Shown here one piece after another: positions 60,766 through 64,000 of a stretch of 64,000 bases of DNA. Under the pieces are notes generated by a model. The model saw nothing but the letters and a program-made list of their open reading frames with translations, searched no databases and was not told the DNA's origin. The number at the start of each line of letters is the position of its first letter. The stretch's first letter is position 1. Origin of the DNA: Paratrimastix pyriformis (Eukaryota > Preaxostyla > Paratrimastigidae); assembly GCA_027972325.1 (NCBI GenBank), contig JAPMOS010000125.1, positions 5,001-69,000 on the forward strand. The letters are read 5' to 3'. The translations under genes were made by a program, and so were the position numbers.

Positions 60766-63700
60766 GGGGCGGGGGGCGGCGGGGGCGGCTGCGGGGGCGT
60801 CAGCGGCTCGGGGGCCGAGGGGGCCGCGGCTGTGAGGCGCGGGGGGGCCGCGGCCGGGACGGGCGAGAGGGCGGGCGAGCCCCCGGCCGAGGAGCGGGCC
60901 GAGGTGGATGCCGGGGCGGGCGGCCCACCGGGGGCCCATCCGGACGGCGGCGAGGCCCCTGTGCCCCCGAGCAGAAGGAAAAGGCGATGAGGATGATGGT
61001 GAGGACAATGGTGACGACGATGGTGGATGACGATGGTGGATGGCGACGGTATATGACGACGGTGGTGGTGCTATGGGATGTGGCAGTCCGGATGGAAGGG
61101 CGATGATGGCAGGTGGGTGCGGACGGGTTCGGGGAGGTCGGTATGGTCAGGGGTTGGGGTCAGGGCGCAGGGGTGGGGGTGGGCGGACCGAGGGCCAGCG
61201 GGGGCACGGGGGGGCGGCTCCGCAGGGGCGAGCTTGCCGTGGGCAGGGGCTGGGCCACGGCCGGGGTGGCGGCGGGGGGCGCGGGCGCGGGCAGCGGGGC
61301 GGGCGACTCGAAGGCTCCCGGGGCGGCGGCCCCCATCAGCAGCAGCCCGCCCGGGGTGGCCGGCCCGGGCCCGTGGCCCCCTGGGGTGGCCACGCTGCTG
61401 CTGGCCGGGAGCGGCCCCGGCCCCGAGGCGGCCCCGCGGGGCGTGCGCACCTTCATGGGCGAGCCGGCCATCTGACGGCCCACGGCACCCAAATTCCGGG
61501 GCCCCCAAAGGGAGACGCCATCATGTCGATGGGCGCCATCGCCCCGGGGCGGCCGCGGGCGGGGCGGGGCGGGGCGAACGGGACGTGGGACGGACCGGCC
61601 TGCCGGGGGAGGCGGACTCGGAGGGTGCGCCGGTGGTGTTGAGGTCCGTCCCGGCGGCCGCACCGGGCCCCTGGGGCGTGGGCGGCGAGGGGCCCGTGGG
61701 GACGCGGGGCCCCAGGAAGGGCGCGTAGAGGCGCTCCAGGTAGGCCTGCAGCGGCTCGTAGCCCTCCTGGTCGGGCCGCCGCACTGCGCCCCGCCACGCC
61801 CGGCAGCCACCGCGCCAGGCCAGGTGACCAAGCCGAACGATGGCGGGGGAAGGGCCATCCAGGGGCCGGAGGGCGGGGGCGGACGGCGGACGGACCGAGG
61901 ACGGAGCCGTTGACGTAGCTGAGCTGGAGCTTGCGGTCGGCCATGTAGACGCTGCTCGAGAGCCGCTTGACCTCCATCCGGATGCTGCAGTTCATCTCCG
62001 ACAGCAGCCGGCACACGGCCGTGTTCAGCGGCTCCTGCAGGAAGGCAGGCGGAAGGGGCACCCAGAGGGGCCGGGTGAGCCAAGGGGATGTGTCGGCGGG
62101 TGTGGATGTGGATGGGGATGTGGATGTGGATGTGTCGGCGGGCGTGGGTGTGGGGGCGGGTATGCCTGGCCGACGGACGTCGGGGTTTGAGGGCCGGTAC
62201 ACCCGCCGCCGGGGCCGCTCCGGGACGTGGGGCCGCTCGGCGTGCAGCTGCCCATCCCATCCCAATGCCAACCCATCCCAACCCCATCCCAACCCCATCC
62301 CAACCCCATCCCAACCCCATCCCAACCCCATCCCAAACCCATCCCAACCCCATCCCAACCCCATCCCAACCCCATCCCAACCCCATCCCAACCCCATCCC
62401 AACCCCATCCCAACCCCATCCCAACCCCATCCCAAACCCATCCCAACCCCATCCCAACCCCATCCCAAACCCATCCCAACCCCATCCCAACCCCATCCCA
62501 ACCCCATCCCAAACCCATCCCAACCCCATCCCAACCCCATCCCAACCCCATCCCAACCCCATCCCAACCCCATCCCAACCCCATCCCAACCCCATCCCAA
62601 CCCCATCCCAAACCCATCCCAACCCCATCCCAAACCCATCCCAACCCCATCCCAAACCCATCCCAACCCCATCCCAAACCCATCCCAACCCCATCCCAAC
62701 CCCATCCCAAACCCATCCCAACCCCATCCCAACCCCATCCCAACCCCATCCCAAACCCAAGGCCAACGCCCATATGCCCATGTCAATCAATCGGGGGAAC
62801 AGGACCCGGGGACGGCGGGGGGGGCAAGCGGGGTGGCTCTCCGGGAATGGGGCGGGGCGGGGCTCTGCTGGGCGGGGCTCTGCTGGGCGGGGCAATGCGG
62901 TTGGCGGACGTCAGCGAGGCGCTGCTGGGTGGCCAGGAGGACGCCCTGGAGGCGGGTCACCTCGGCCCGGTAGGACTCCAGCTGGGCCCCGTGGGACCGC
63001 TGCAGCTCCTCCAGCGCCCGCCGCAGCAGGGCGCTCTCGTTGGCCCTGCGCAGCCCCCCACGGCCCCACATACACAGATATGCCGCCCATGGCCCACATA
63101 CACACATGCCCCCCATCAGACGGCGGCACGCGGCAAGCCCACCGCGGGTGAGGTGCCCACCTGGCCCCACGGGCCCCCAAGGGGAAAGGTGCGGCCTTGT
63201 TGTGTGGGCGGATGGGGTGGCGTCCGGGAGGTCTGGGCGGATGGGGGCGCGAGCTCGGGTGGTGGTGTGGGCCCGGGGGTGTGGGTGCGAGCTCGGGGGT
63301 GGGTGGGGTGCGAGCTCGGGGGTGTGGGTGCGAGCTCGGGGGTGGGTGGGGTGCGAGCTCGGGGGTGTGGGTGCGAGCTCGGGGGTGGGGTGTGGTGTGC
63401 GAGCGGACGCGATCGTGGGGAGGGACTCGCGGAGGGCCTCCACGTCGGTCCGGGCCAGGCGCTCCTCCTGCCCAGAGGAACCCCGGCCACCACCAGCCAC
63501 CAGCCACCAGCCACCAGCCACCAGCCACCAGCCACCAGCCACCAGCCACCAGCCACCAGCCACCAGCCGTCCATCAGCACCCAGACGCAAGAAGAAAAGG
63601 CCGGCACAAGGGAGGGCCAGCAGGGCAGCAAGGAGGGGGCGGGGCGAGCGAGGCGGGGGGCGAGCAAGGCATCGAGGCATCGAGGCATCGAGGCATCGAG

Positions 63701-64000
63701 GCATCGAGGGGGCGGGTGGCGGGGGCGGACCTCGAGCTGCATGATGCGGGCCAGGTAGGTGGCCGACTGCTGCGAGAGGGAGGCCATGCTGTCAAACTGC
63801 CGCTTGCTGCGCGCCCGCCACGAGGCCCACCCATCGGATGGGGTGGTCGGGTCGGGTCGGGTCGGGTCGGGTGGGGTGGGGTGGGGTGGGGTGGGGTGGG
63901 GCGGGCATGGTGGGCGGGCGGGCCGGCGGGCGGGCCGGCGAGCGGACTTTTCCGCGCGCAGGTCGGCGATCTGGCGGGCCGTTTCCTGGATGGTCCGCTG
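59424..64000 (-). CDS. Unrecognised coiled-coil / Gln-rich protein (5' end outside window)
   Basis: Exons from right to left: RTIQETARQIADLRAEKS (64.0 kb), SMASLSQQSATYLARIMQLE (63.8 kb), RTDVEALRESLPTIAS (63.4 kb), ESALLRRALEELQRSH with VTRLQGVLLATQQRL (63.0 kb), LLSEMNCSIRMEVKRLSSSV and YMADRKLQLSYVNGS (62.0 kb), YEPLQAYLERLYAPFLG (61.7 kb). Pro/Ala/Gln-rich exons follow, including LMAQLQIQQIQ with Gln runs (60.6 kb). The end VEALKRAALRAQYAEMRRQR stops at 59424. Donors are GTCCGC type. I do not recognise the family; an N-terminal coiled coil with a disordered Q-rich tail suggests a structural or RNA-granule protein. The start lies beyond the window. Confidence 0.6.
62262..62757. repeat. CAACCCCATCC 11-bp minisatellite, about 45 units
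   Basis: A clean array with AACCCC/AAACCC variants inside an intron of the unrecognised coiled-coil gene. Long Gly-Met-Trp-Asp or Pro-Ser-Gln-His frames are artefacts of the 11-bp unit. Confidence 0.95.
63482..63566. repeat. (CCACCAG)n 7-bp array
   Basis: About 12 units in an intron of the same gene. Confidence 0.9.

Noticed and set aside
62025-62895. Frames of several hundred codons with GLGWGWDGVGM or PSQPHPNPI repeats
   Set aside because: Translation of an 11-bp minisatellite inside an intron; open in all phases only because the unit lacks stops.
63482-63720. Possible CRISPR-like or regulatory repeat cluster
   Set aside because: Simple 7-bp and 9-bp tandem repeats with no spacers.

Overview
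The window looks like GC-rich nuclear DNA from a free-living, probably anaerobic, flagellated protist. It holds eukaryotic ribosomal proteins (eS24, eS6), spliceosome parts (PRPF3 and a U11/U12-35K-like RRM protein), a SAGA subunit, the axonemal protein CFAP251 and an intron-bearing rubrerythrin typical of anaerobes. A metamonad of the Preaxostyla type (Paratrimastix-like) is my best guess, but that is inference. Nearly every gene is split by introns, so the long uninterrupted frames are mostly repeat translations or antisense shadows. I found the exons by family resemblance plus splice sites. Most introns start GTC (GTCTGT, GTCCGC) and end in AG. Housekeeping genes have introns of about 47-80 nt, while larger genes have introns of 100-800 nt filled with microsatellites, C-runs and duplicated exon edges.

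Layout. 1-4863 (-): PRPF3, 3' end outside the window. 5439-10052 (-): NCL/NCX-type cation/Ca2+ exchanger with a tRNA-Ala(GGC) gene inside one intron. 10542-21413 (-): CFAP251, with a tRNA-Ala(CGC) gene in an intron. 21738-22391 (-): rubrerythrin, divergent from a small coiled-coil protein (22453-23468, +). 23666-28193: two tandem armadillo-repeat paralogues (-) plus a duplicated fragment of the coiled-coil gene. An 895-bp terminal-inverted-repeat transposon lies in intron 1 of the first paralogue and a 315-bp MITE lies between the two. 28597-about 31500 (+): R3H-SUZ protein. 32444-32983 (+): unassigned gene. 33294-34014 (+): eS24. 34141-34455 (-): BORCS7-like. 34521-36363 (+): SPT8-like. 37543-41147 (-): VHS-GAT adaptor. 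41312-42322 (-): eS6. 42763-44004 (-): HAD phosphatase. 44117-47966 (+): ZNHIT2. 48184-49726 (+): NAA40/NatD. 49904-51255 (-): U11/U12-35K-like RRM protein. 51341-58893 (+): GRIPAP1-like coiled coil with an antisense virus-type ORF in one intron. 59424-64000 (-): unrecognised coiled-coil/Q-rich protein running off the right end.

There are no operons; neighbours are linked by very short spacers (61-112 bp between the start codons of four divergent pairs). By function the genes fall into RNA processing (PRPF3, U11/U12-35K-like, ZNHIT2, R3H-SUZ, eS24, eS6, tRNAs), chromatin/transcription (SPT8, NAA40), endosomal traffic (VHS-GAT, GRIPAP1-like, BORCS7-like), flagellum (CFAP251), ion transport and peroxide defence.

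The most unusual material is in the introns: a C at intron position +3, repeated tandem duplication across exon/intron borders, tRNA genes nested inside introns, and sense-strand C-homopolymers next to 5' splice sites.
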